From positions 1-46,900 of the forward strand of contig JAEIOG010000033.1 of NCBI GenBank assembly GCA_016342495.1: a stretch of 46,900 nt of DNA, in the 5' to 3' direction. Under the pieces are notes generated by a model. The model did not search any database. It saw nothing but the letters and a program-made list of their open reading frames with translations, and was not told the DNA's origin. Positions 1 through 6,093 of the stretch are shown here, in pieces. The first letter of the stretch is position 1, and each line of letters begins with the position of its first letter. The DNA comes from Phycisphaerae bacterium (GTDB taxonomy: Bacteria > Planctomycetota > Phycisphaerae > Sedimentisphaerales > SM23-30). The position numbers were made by a program, and so were the translations under genes.

Positions 1-57
1 CAATTTCAACCATATTGTGCATTGTGAGAATATCTTTATATATACACTTCTATTCAT
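1..57 (-). CDS. Possible 5' end of a gene leaving the window
   Basis: On the minus strand an ATG at 57-55 opens a frame of 19 codons with no stop before the window edge. A GGAG (bases 68-71 on the + strand) lies 10 nt upstream. The visible residues (MNRSVYIKIFSQ...) resemble no family I know. The stretch is too short to separate from chance; the next 57 codons of the neighbouring sequence would decide. Confidence 0.22.
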   Translation of the reverse strand, partial: MNRSVYIKIFSQCTIWLKL

Positions 58-401
58 ACTCTTTTCACTCCAATACTGTTTTCTACAAACACACACTCAG
101 AATAGCCAGCCAGGTTGGGTAAATCATTTACCTATCCCGTTATCATATTTTACCTCAATCGCAAACACGAAGCAGCCGGATCTACAAATACATCTACCAG
201 CGATCGGTAGGGTGGGCCATGCCCACGCGGATAAGAATTATATGAGCAAAGCGAATACCTATTAATCACGCCTTTCACATTCAATATTATTCCCCAAAAT
301 CGGTATCGTCAAGACAATTATAATTACTGCATAGTTCTTTTTCGCAAATATGTAATCACCGTCATAGAGAGCCATCAGTCACGTCCAAATCAGAATAGGG
401 T
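58..401. other. Intergenic region, no convincing gene
   Basis: AT-rich sequence ahead of the transposase. It holds one copy of the GGATGGGC-type two-hairpin repeat (206-238). A plus-strand frame over 17-265 runs through that repeat, has no ribosome binding site and no family resemblance, so it is not called a gene. Confidence 0.5.
206..238 (+). repeat. Dispersed two-hairpin repeat (family A), copy 1
   Basis: Degenerate copy of a repeat seen six times in this window. Its core is GGTAGGGTGGGC, CAT, GCCCACGC, GGATAAGAAT. The first dyad (GTGGGC/GCCCAC) is intact; the second hairpin is only faintly visible after 238. Confidence 0.65.
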
Positions 402-426
402 AAATAGGGGACAGTCACCTGTTTTT
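402..426 (+). repeat. RAYT-flanking repeat (family B), copy 1
   Basis: Contains AAATAGGGGACAGTCACCTG. It is one of five copies of a GGGGACAGTCACC element clustered around the transposase gene; this one lies just upstream of the gene's promoter. The two orientations of the element are seen on either side of the gene, as in REP/BIME arrangements. Confidence 0.8.
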
Positions 427-429
427 AGC

Positions 430-458
430 TTGACAATTATGTTTTAAGAGTGTAAGAT
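430..458 (+). promoter_or_regulatory. Candidate sigma70-type promoter of the RAYT gene
   Basis: A perfect TTGACA (430-435) is followed after exactly 17 nt by TAAGAT (453-458). Transcription would begin around 465, about two bases before the ATG at 467. No Shine-Dalgarno precedes that ATG, so the transposase mRNA may be leaderless. Confidence 0.5.
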
Positions 459-466
459 TCACTATT

Positions 467-1141
467 ATGTCAAGATTAGCAAGAATAGTAATACCGGGTT
501 TGCCGCATCATATTACGCAGCGAGGAAATAATCGTCAGGACGTTTTTTTTGTCGATGAGGATAAGCAGCAATATTTACGGATTCTGCATGAGCAGTCCGC
601 CGAATATGATTTTTCGGTTTTGGGTTATTGCCTGATGACCAATCATGTTCATATTATCGGTGCGCCGGGCCGGGAAGAATCTCTGGCGCGGGCTGTTGGC
701 CGGACGAACTATCTTTACACACTTTATGTCAATCGTATGCATGGCCGCAGCGGACATTTATGGCAGAACCGTTTTTATTCCTGCGGCCTTGATGACCACC
801 ATTTCTGGCTGGCTTTGCGTTATGTCGAGCAGAATCCCGTGCGGGCTAAGATGGTGCGGGTGCCGTGGCGTTATGAATTTTCCAGTGCGGCGGTTCATGT
901 CGGCGAAACGAATAAAAATGAAATTATCGATATTAAAGCATGGGAAAAATTGTCACACGGACTGAATTGGAAAGAAATCCTGAAACAGAATCTTGAAAGT
1001 GAAGTCAGTGAAAACTTTAGAAATAATTACCGCCGCGGCCGCCCCCTAGGCAGCGACAACTTCATCAGCAAACTGGAAACATTACTGAACCGAAGACTAA
1101 GACCATTGCCTGTAGGCAGACCGAAAAAGAGCAAAAAATAG
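467..1141 (+). CDS. REP-associated tyrosine transposase (RAYT, Y1/HUH family)
   Basis: A 224-residue single-strand DNA transposase of the IS200/RAYT family, which nicks and joins through a tyrosine and moves or maintains REP palindromes. Residues 1-25 carry the usual start (LARIVIPGLPHHITQRGNN). The HUH metal site is TNHVHII with His60 and His62, and the catalytic Tyr119 lies in RYVEQNPVRA. The C-terminal segment GRPLGSDNF...RRLRP...GRPKK is the accessory tail common in this family. The length is normal and the frame intact, so the enzyme may be active. It sits among five copies of a GGGGACAGTCACC palindrome (family B); one of them overlaps its stop codon. No second IS gene or target-site duplication is seen. 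The start has no ribosome binding site but does have a close promoter. Confidence 0.93.
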   Translation: MSRLARIVIPGLPHHITQRGNNRQDVFFVDEDKQQYLRILHEQSAEYDFSVLGYCLMTNHVHIIGAPGREESLARAVGRTNYLYTLYVNRMHGRSGHLWQNRFYSCGLDDHHFWLALRYVEQNPVRAKMVRVPWRYEFSSAAVHVGETNKNEIIDIKAWEKLSHGLNWKEILKQNLESEVSENFRNNYRRGRPLGSDNFISKLETLLNRRLRPLPVGRPKKSKK

Positions 1142-1158
1142 GTGACTGTCCCTTATTT
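1135..1158 (-). repeat. RAYT-flanking repeat (family B), copy 2
   Basis: Reads AAAATAGGTGACTGTCCCTTAT on the + strand, the inverse orientation of copy 1. It supplies the last codon and stop (TAG) of the transposase gene, so gene and repeat are joined end to end. Confidence 0.8.
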
Positions 1159-1176
1159 CCCCCCTATTTCCCTATT

Positions 1177-1350
1177 CTAAAATAGGTGACTGTCCCCTAT
1201 TTCCATATAAGCATAGCCTTGTTTTTCCGCTAAAACGTTTGTGATAAAATTTTCTTTGTGTAATAAGAAATAGCAAACTATAAAAAATACAATCAAACAC
1301 ACAGGTAACCATAAAATACATAAATGTTTTTGTAAATTATTTTTTTTCAC
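1177..1350 (-). pseudogene. Small membrane-protein ORF cut by a repeat
   Basis: A 57-codon minus-strand frame. It begins at a GTG (1350-1348) with a strong GGAGG (1359-1363) exactly 8 nt upstream. It has a Lys-rich start (MKKNNLQKH), one clear transmembrane helix at about residues 12-30 (ILWLPVCLIVFFIVCYFLL) and a short outward segment (HKENFITNVLAEKQGYAYM). The last eight or so codons (EIGDSHLF, stop) come entirely from the family B repeat at 1179-1203. The real C-terminus therefore seems to have been replaced when the repeat/transposase arrived. Good start signals and membrane topology suggest the 5' end of a once larger gene. I do not recognise the family, and an intact small membrane protein remains possible. 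Confidence 0.45.
1179..1203 (-). repeat. RAYT-flanking repeat (family B), copy 3
   Basis: AAAATAGGTGACTGTCCCCT on the + strand, in the same orientation as copy 2, 20 nt further on. It encodes the tail of the truncated minus-strand ORF. Confidence 0.8.
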
Positions 1351-1375
1351 TCAAAAAACCTCCATTTAAATAGGA

Positions 1376-1400
1376 AAATAGGGGACAGTCACCTATTTTA
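1376..1400 (+). repeat. RAYT-flanking repeat (family B), copy 4
   Basis: AAAATAGGGGACAGTCACCT, orientation as copy 1. It lies just outside the ribosome binding site of the small minus-strand ORF and forms an inverted pair with copy 5. Confidence 0.8.
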
Positions 1401-1407
1401 GAACAAA

Positions 1408-1430
1408 TTAATAGGTGACTGTCCCCATTT
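1408..1430 (-). repeat. RAYT-flanking repeat (family B), copy 5
   Basis: AATAGGTGACTGTCCCCATT. With copy 4 it makes a head-to-head inverted pair separated by 7 nt, able to form a long hairpin, like a BIME. Confidence 0.8.
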
Positions 1431-1656
1431 ATTAAAGCATTATTATAGTAATGTTTTTCCATATACGATTGGTATAAATGATACCAGAGAACTTAAAAAA
1501 ATAATTATCTTATTCAATAGCCTTCAATTATATCACAATAGGCAAGTTTTTTTGCCTATCATCTTATTTATTTTGAATTTCACCAATTTTTTTATACCCA
1601 AAGTGGTATCCTAAACGTTCTAATGGTAACGAATGTTCGTTTACTAAGAGGATATC
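1431..1656. other. Sigma-gene upstream region with hairpins and a dyad
   Basis: Very AT-rich. It holds an 8-bp perfect hairpin (ATAGGCAA at 1538-1545 with TTGCCTAT at 1552-1559), a GGTAT/ATACC inverted pair near 1470-1484, and the dyad listed separately at 1628. No ORF is evident. Confidence 0.5.
1628..1641. promoter_or_regulatory. Dyad, possible operator of the sigma gene
   Basis: AACGAA-TG-TTCGTT is a perfect inverted repeat with 6-bp arms. It lies four bases before the AAGAGG ribosome binding site of the sigma gene. Its position fits a repressor site or a translation-blocking hairpin; it is equally possible that it has no role. Confidence 0.3.
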
Positions 1657-2151
1657 ATGATCGAAGATGAAATACTGGTGATTCGCTGTCGGCAGAGAAG
1701 CCAACAGGCATTGACCCAAATATACAAAAAATATCGAGATAAACTGCTTATTCTTGGCATTGCATTATCTAATAATGAGGCACTGGCTGAAGATGCGCTG
1801 CATGACACATTTGTGCGGTTTGCTCAACAGATACAAAGCTTCAAATTAAAAGGTAATCTCAAAAGTTATCTTTCGGTTTGTATGGCTAACCGTATAAGAG
1901 ATTTGCAGCGGTCAGGTAAAAGCAAAAAAGCCGTGAGCTTGGATGAAGCAAATAGCCATATTGCCAACACTCCAAAACCATCAGAGCAGATTGTACGAAA
2001 TGAACAGCTTGATATTTTAGCTAAAGCACTTGTGCAATTACCAACTGAACAGCGGGAAGTAATTGCCCTGCGGATTTACTGCCAAATGGCATTTAGTAAA
2101 ATTGCCCAAATGCAAGAAGTCTCGGTCAATACTGTCAAAGGTCGATATTGA
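1657..2151 (+). CDS. ECF-type RNA polymerase sigma factor, prematurely terminated
   Basis: A 164-residue sigma-70 family protein. Region 2 spans about residues 20-85, with the core-binding block AEDALHDTFVRF. Region 4 starts near residue 110, with LPTEQREVIALR and the helix-turn-helix FSKIAQMQEVSVNTVKGRY. The start is supported by AGAGG upstream of the ATG. The frame stops at TGA 2149-2151, where the family nearly always continues (R/Y-G-x-x-K-L-R). Reading past this codon gives YGIDKLRSIMKDKVII and a natural stop at 2200-2202. That stop overlaps the next gene's ATG as ATGA. A CGA-to-TGA change is therefore likely, removing 17 residues after the recognition helix. Whether the shortened protein still works is unclear. 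Confidence 0.85.
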   Translation: MIEDEILVIRCRQRSQQALTQIYKKYRDKLLILGIALSNNEALAEDALHDTFVRFAQQIQSFKLKGNLKSYLSVCMANRIRDLQRSGKSKKAVSLDEANSHIANTPKPSEQIVRNEQLDILAKALVQLPTEQREVIALRIYCQMAFSKIAQMQEVSVNTVKGRY

Positions 2152-2198
2152 TATGGAATTGATAAACTGCGGTCTATTATGAAAGATAAGGTGATTAT

Positions 2199-3365
2199 AT
2201 GAAGACAGCAGAAAAAATAAAAATGATGTTTGATAAATCTAAAATAGAGGTTAGTTCAGCAGCTGATCGAAATATCTTGACTGATAGCTTTGAAGCTTTG
2301 GGCAAATCTGAAAATATAAACCTGGCAAATGAAAAGTCAGGGCTATGGAGAATAATAATGAACAATAATATGTTTAGATACGCAGCTATCGCGATTGTAG
2401 TGTTGGTTGTTTTTACGGGAGTTAATTTTTTAACAGGTGACACTAATGGGAATTCCGCTTATGCAGAAGTAGTAAAACAATTTAGAAAGGCTCTGACACT
2501 CAGTTATACTATGACCGACAATACAGAGACGATTCAATGGCAATTTAAGAATCCCGGCTTGTTGCGATCATCGACCGATGATGGGTATATTACAATTCTG
2601 GATGCCAACAAGGGAAAAATGCTGAGTCTGGTGCCATTTGACAAAACCTATATAACAGTTGATCTATCACAGATGGGAGAAGATAATGGCACAAATCCAT
2701 TTGCGATTATTGAGAAGATGCGGTCTTTTCCCGAAAATAAATATGAAGTTGTTGGAGAAAAATTAATTGATGGTGTCAAAACCAAGGGGTATCGCATTGT
2801 TGAAAAGGATTTGACGACAACTATCTGGATTAATCTTGAGATAGACCAACCTGTTGAGATTCATATGGAATATGCAAAAGCAACAGAGATGAATTGTGTC
2901 ATAAGTAAAATTAAATTTGATGAACCGATGGCTGATTCGCTATTTGACCTTAGTCCGCCAGATGATTATAAAAAGATTTCGAATTATACCCTCAATGCAA
3001 AAAACAACAAGGAAGCAGACCTGATTAAATTTCTTAAATTTTGGGCTGATTCTACCACAGACAAAACGTTTCCGCCTATTGTAACAGGGCCGCAGATGGC
3101 TAGAATAATCCCTGATATGTTTAAAGAAGGCAAATTTAGTAATATGAACTGGACCAAGGAAGATACTCAAAACATCATGAAAGGCGGTATGTTCGTTGCG
3201 ACCTTACCGCTAGATAGTAACTGGCGATATGTTGGACAGAATGTAAAGTTTGGCGATCCGACTAAGGCGATTTTCTGGTATAAAATCGAAAACAGTGAGA
3301 TATACCGTGTGATATATGCAGACTTGAATGTGCGTGATGTTAAGGAAAGTGATTTGCCTGAATAA
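2199..3365 (+). CDS. Membrane anti-sigma-like protein with LolA-like outer domain
   Basis: 388 residues. A cytoplasmic segment of about 58 residues precedes one transmembrane helix (about 60-78, YAAIAIVVLVVFTGVNFL). A large external domain follows, beginning AYAEVVKQFRKALTLSYTM, that resembles the LolA/LolB-like fold of planctomycete proteins encoded next to ECF sigma genes. The ATG overlaps the ancestral stop of the sigma gene (ATGA), implying translational coupling and a sigma/anti-sigma pair. The N-terminal segment shows no zinc-binding ASD motif (HxxxCxxC), so the anti-sigma role rests on position and topology. A rho-independent terminator follows the gene. The coupled start also suggests that the upstream nonsense codon could lower expression of this gene. 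Confidence 0.72.
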   Translation: MKTAEKIKMMFDKSKIEVSSAADRNILTDSFEALGKSENINLANEKSGLWRIIMNNNMFRYAAIAIVVLVVFTGVNFLTGDTNGNSAYAEVVKQFRKALTLSYTMTDNTETIQWQFKNPGLLRSSTDDGYITILDANKGKMLSLVPFDKTYITVDLSQMGEDNGTNPFAIIEKMRSFPENKYEVVGEKLIDGVKTKGYRIVEKDLTTTIWINLEIDQPVEIHMEYAKATEMNCVISKIKFDEPMADSLFDLSPPDDYKKISNYTLNAKNNKEADLIKFLKFWADSTTDKTFPPIVTGPQMARIIPDMFKEGKFSNMNWTKEDTQNIMKGGMFVATLPLDSNWRYVGQNVKFGDPTKAIFWYKIENSEIYRVIYADLNVRDVKESDLPE

Positions 3366-3386
3366 GCAATATGGATTTAAAATAAA

Positions 3387-3420
3387 AAAGGCCCCGGTGA
3401 AAATGGCGGGGCCTTTGATA
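3387..3420 (+). terminator. Rho-independent terminator after the sigma/anti-sigma pair
   Basis: A 10-bp perfect stem (AAAGGCCCCG at 3387-3396, CGGGGCCTTT at 3407-3416) with a 10-nt loop, followed by a T-rich stretch. It starts 21 bases after the stop codon of the membrane protein gene. Confidence 0.85.
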
Positions 3421-3441
3421 TTTTAAACATTTCTTTAATGT

Positions 3442-3492
3442 TTAATTTTCATCCAGCCAGTTAGCTGCGATGATTGCAAAGTCATTGATATC
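3442..3492 (-). pseudogene. Relic of a dockerin-like C-terminal tail
   Basis: Read on the minus strand, this stretch gives VDINDFAIIAANWLDEN and a stop (TAA at 3444-3442). That is the end of the single-loop dockerin-like tail found in this lineage; compare VDLQDFIVFANNWLWSAY at the end of the gene at 24985-26622. Upstream in the same frame the expected DxNxDG loop is missing and the frame runs into the CGGATT-type repeat at 3521-3564. It is therefore a decayed 3' end of a secreted protein gene whose body has gone. Confidence 0.6.
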
Positions 3493-3778
3493 AACTCGCA
3501 AAAAAATCACAAACTATTCAAATCCGCATTTATCCGTTTAATCCGTCAAAATCCGTGTCCTATTTCTTACTCTCTACCCCAACCATTTGCGCATCCCCCC
3601 TCAACCCAAAAATAAAAAAAATCCCAACAGAAAATCCCCCTTCCCACCTCAATATCAAAGCTTCCCAACTCCACCCCTAAAAATAACTATACCGATTGCG
3701 CATATTCACCAGTAATATAGAGACAACTATGTTCTTTTACAAGTAAATACAAAACTGCCAACCAAACAAATCCGCGTC
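3493..3778. other. Intergenic region, C-rich on the + strand
   Basis: Beyond the CGGATT repeat, 3565-3720 is unusually rich in C and A on the + strand, with several runs of four to six C. No ORF, terminator or promoter could be supported. Confidence 0.4.
3521..3564 (-). repeat. CGGATT-type dispersed repeat (family C), copy 1
   Basis: Minus-strand reading: ATAGGACACGGATTTTGACG followed by GATTAAACGGATAAATGCGGATT. It shares more than 40 aligned bases with the copy at 9055-9100. Internal CGGATT units recur at 10-12 nt spacing. Its border coincides with the truncated dockerin relic. Confidence 0.75.
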
Positions 3779-4426
3779 TTATTCATGACTATAGTCATAA
3801 GGCTCTTTACCAATCTTCGTCCGCAACTCAGTTTGCATATCACGCAGGGTTTTTGTCAGTAGCGGCGCTAATTCATTTTTGCCCATATTCTTTAATTGCT
3901 CTGGCGTAATCGGCTCGGCATATTGCACATAAACTTTTTTAGGCCATGGCAAAAGTTGTTTCTTTGGCCACGCTTCATATGCCCCTTCTATCAATACCGG
4001 CACCAGGGTTGCTCCAGATCTTCTGGTTATCAGTTCCAGCCCGCTCTTAAATTCCTTGATCTTTCCTGTCAGGGTTCTCGTCCCTTCCGGGAAAATATTA
4101 ACCATATTGCCATCATTCAACCGTTTGATAATTTCTTTGATGGCTTTGACATCGCCGGAATCTCTTTTAACCGGAAAAGCATTTATCTTGCGGATGTATC
4201 GCCCGAAAAATTTATTTCTGAAAAGGGATTCTCGCGCCATAAAATGACATGCACGTTTTATACCCGAGCCCATGAACAAAGGGTCCATATAGCTTTGATG
4301 ATTAGTAACTAAAAGCACCGCCCCATCTGATGGAACATTATGTTTATCAATCAATTTCAATCGAAAATAGGCTTTGCTGATAAAGAGCCCAAGATTTTTA
4401 CTGAATGTATAAGTCAGGTTTGCCAC
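3779..4426 (-). CDS. plsC: 1-acyl-sn-glycerol-3-phosphate acyltransferase
   Basis: A PlsC-type acyltransferase that adds the second acyl chain in phospholipid synthesis at the inner membrane. Counting from the GTG at 4426 (215 residues), motif I is NHQSYMD at 42-48 and the acceptor-binding motif is FPEGTRT at 112-118; VPVLIEGAYEAWP provides the later block. I chose the GTG because AAGGA lies 7 nt upstream on the minus strand (4434-4438). The longer frame starting at 4465 has no ribosome binding site, and its first residues (MGIAHPT) are encoded by dispersed repeat A, copy 2. The gene lies downstream of cmk on the same strand, a neighbour pairing known in other bacteria, so the two may be co-transcribed despite a 123-bp gap holding the repeat. 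Confidence 0.9.
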   Translation of the reverse strand: MANLTYTFSKNLGLFISKAYFRLKLIDKHNVPSDGAVLLVTNHQSYMDPLFMGSGIKRACHFMARESLFRNKFFGRYIRKINAFPVKRDSGDVKAIKEIIKRLNDGNMVNIFPEGTRTLTGKIKEFKSGLELITRRSGATLVPVLIEGAYEAWPKKQLLPWPKKVYVQYAEPITPEQLKNMGKNELAPLLTKTLRDMQTELRTKIGKEPYDYSHE

Positions 4427-4444
4427 AAATTTATCCTTTTCACA

Positions 4445-4512
4445 GGTAGGATGGGCTATGCCCATGCTGATAAAAATAACATCGCAATAGCGATGCCGAT
4501 TATTGAATATAG
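4445..4512 (+). repeat. Dispersed two-hairpin repeat (family A), copy 2
   Basis: The fullest copy. Dyad 1 is ATGGGC-TAT-GCCCAT, then GCTGATAAAAAT, then dyad 2 ATCGC-AATA-GCGAT, then a GATTATT tail. It lies between cmk and plsC and provides a false upstream start codon for plsC. Confidence 0.85.
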
Positions 4513-4549
4513 CTTCAATTGGCTAAAATAACACATAAGTTTTTCAATT

Positions 4550-5212
4550 TTAGCGGTCATTTTGAATAATACTGATTAATTTTTGTACTACTTGTCCTAT
4601 TGACATTTCGGTGGTATCAATAACCCGGGAATCTTCAGCTGGCTTTAATGCCCCAAGCTTGCGGTTGGCATCCCGATTATCCCTTTGTAACTGAGCGTCT
4701 AATATTTCTTCATAGCTGAGCTCTTTGTTTTTTTGTTGCTGATACCTCCGCATTGCCCGGCATTGAGCCGATGCATCCAGGTAAAACTTAAATTGCGCAT
4801 CCGGAAATACCAGAGTTCCCTGATCTCGCCCTTCAGTTACCAGCATAGCAGTATCTTTGGCATAAAGTTGCTGTTGCCCAACTAGAAACCTACGAATCTC
4901 ATCATTGCCAGCAACTTTAGCTGATGCAGCAGTTACCTCTGCTGTTCGGATTTCACTTGTAACATCATGACCATTCAGGAAAACATTGTTTGTATCATTG
5001 TGAAATTCAAAGTCGATTTGGCAATTTTCAGCAATCGCCAACATTGCCGCTGCATTATCCATGTCAATTTCAGCCCGCAGACAAGCCAGAGTAATAGCCC
5101 GATACATAGCTCCGGTATCCAGGTAGGTTGCTTGTAAATTTTGGGCCAACAAAAAAGCTACCGTACTTTTACCAGACCCGGCAGGCCCATCTATTGTAAT
5201 TATTGTAGTCAT
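4550..5212 (-). CDS. cmk: Cytidylate kinase
   Basis: Phosphorylates CMP and dCMP with ATP in the cytosolic pyrimidine nucleotide pathway. Counting from the ATG at 5212 (220 residues), the P-loop is GPAGSGKST at 9-17 and the substrate block LDTGAMYR at 31-38. The conserved GRDQGTLVFPDA is followed by the lid region with FYLDASAQCRAMRR. The family usually has Ile or Met where this protein has Gln in GRDQGT, a mild oddity. The length is typical of the family. A GTG three codons upstream is an alternative start; neither has a strong ribosome binding site. The gene leads a likely operon with plsC on the minus strand. Confidence 0.94.
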   Translation of the reverse strand: MTTIITIDGPAGSGKSTVAFLLAQNLQATYLDTGAMYRAITLACLRAEIDMDNAAAMLAIAENCQIDFEFHNDTNNVFLNGHDVTSEIRTAEVTAASAKVAGNDEIRRFLVGQQQLYAKDTAMLVTEGRDQGTLVFPDAQFKFYLDASAQCRAMRRYQQQKNKELSYEEILDAQLQRDNRDANRKLGALKPAEDSRVIDTTEMSIGQVVQKLISIIQNDR

Positions 5213-5401
5213 TTTTATCACTTTTAATAAGTTCTGTATTATTTTTCGATGCTATTATAGTCTCAAATTATATAAAAGCAACCGCCGGTACAAAGATCAT
5301 AGGCAAAAGAGGCGGGCCCATATGTCGAGTTTTATTTGAACTATTCAGATAAAACTAACATTTCTGTCAACTTTGTTTAATTGTGTTGGATATTTATTTG
5401 G

Positions 5402-5650
5402 TCATTGATATAATAATAACTGAAATTTTGCCGATAAATATAAATATGCGATGTAACTTTGGTATTTACGTACATAAAGACTAAATAATGATAAGTAGTT
5501 TATGTATACCAAAACCGGATAGAAAAGCCGCAGGGCAGTCCACATTGGCATTGATAATAAATTTGCTATAAAAGCAAAAGGAATTGATAGAAAACCGAAA
5601 ATACAGCTAATACTGTAATAAACGGCAATAAAAGTGGAAATTATACCCAT
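5402..5650 (-). CDS. Doubtful small hydrophobic membrane protein
   Basis: An 82-residue frame rich in Ile, Leu, Phe and Tyr with two or three possible membrane spans (for example IFGFLSIPFAFIANLL and LFYPVLVYINYLSLFSLYV). No Shine-Dalgarno precedes the ATG at 5650. In AT-rich DNA, hydrophobic frames of this size occur by chance. I recognise no family. The spaced charges (RKYQSYIAYLYLSAKFQ) are compatible with a real small protein, but support is weak. Confidence 0.25.
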   Translation of the reverse strand: MGIISTFIAVYYSISCIFGFLSIPFAFIANLLSMPMWTALRLFYPVLVYINYLSLFSLYVRKYQSYIAYLYLSAKFQLLLYQ

Positions 5651-5787
5651 TGGGTCTGAATTACTCTGGCCAATTTGCTATAAAGTTTTGAAAATCAGGA
5701 TTTTAAGGCAGGCATAACAGAAAATTTAAAATTGATGTGTATAACAAAAGATTAAAAATTATTATAAAATTACCAGGAAGTCAACTT

Positions 5788-5904
5788 ATGCAAAGCTGGC
5801 CCAATAGAGTTACCGAAACCTCAAATGCTATAGATATAGCTATTTTTGACGGAATATTTCGGGCGCGAAAAGGCAGTTTTTCGACAGTTTTCGACCGAAT
5901 TTGA
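5788..5904 (+). pseudogene. Truncated DUF3175-like fragment
   Basis: A 38-codon frame beginning at ATG 5788 with AGGA about 9 nt upstream. Its first half, SWPNRVTETSNAIDI followed by GIF, resembles from memory the N-terminus of DUF3175 proteins (W-x-x-x-V-T-E-T-S-x-A-L-D-L...G-V-F). Full members are roughly 90-100 residues with a conserved SAMSMLTFYINRAG block, which is absent here. After GIF the match ends and the frame closes at TGA. It is likely the broken 5' end of such a gene; no remainder is visible nearby. Confidence 0.4.
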
Positions 5905-6093
5905 TCTTTTTTTACATTTTTTTGCTAGTTTCTGTCATTTCTTTTTTTTGTTTTTATACAAAATTTTGTCTCTGCTAATATATCTATCTGTCTTTGGTGG
6001 TACCACATAGAGCGAATAATTTTGCAAAGAGTGGCCATTATTTTGGGCTTATTGCCTCTTAAAATGAATGCCCTCATCCTATAGGAGATAGAT

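Larger units (their letters stand above)
5213..6093. other. Long intergenic region upstream of rny
   Basis: Divergent region between cmk (-) and rny (+). It contains a doubtful hydrophobic minus-strand ORF (5402-5650) and a short DUF3175-like fragment (5788-5904), both listed separately. The rest is AT-rich with long T runs near 5905-5960. The rny ribosome binding site (AGGAGA) is at about 6082-6087. No convincing promoter was pinned down. Confidence 0.5.

Noticed and set aside
17-265. 82-codon + strand frame at the left edge
   Set aside because: No ribosome binding site, runs through repeat A, and composition is not protein-like.
2149-2151. TGA read as selenocysteine or as a sense codon
   Set aside because: TGA ends several other genes here. 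There is no SECIS-like hairpin obvious after it, and the family has Arg, not Cys, at this place. A simple nonsense change is more likely.
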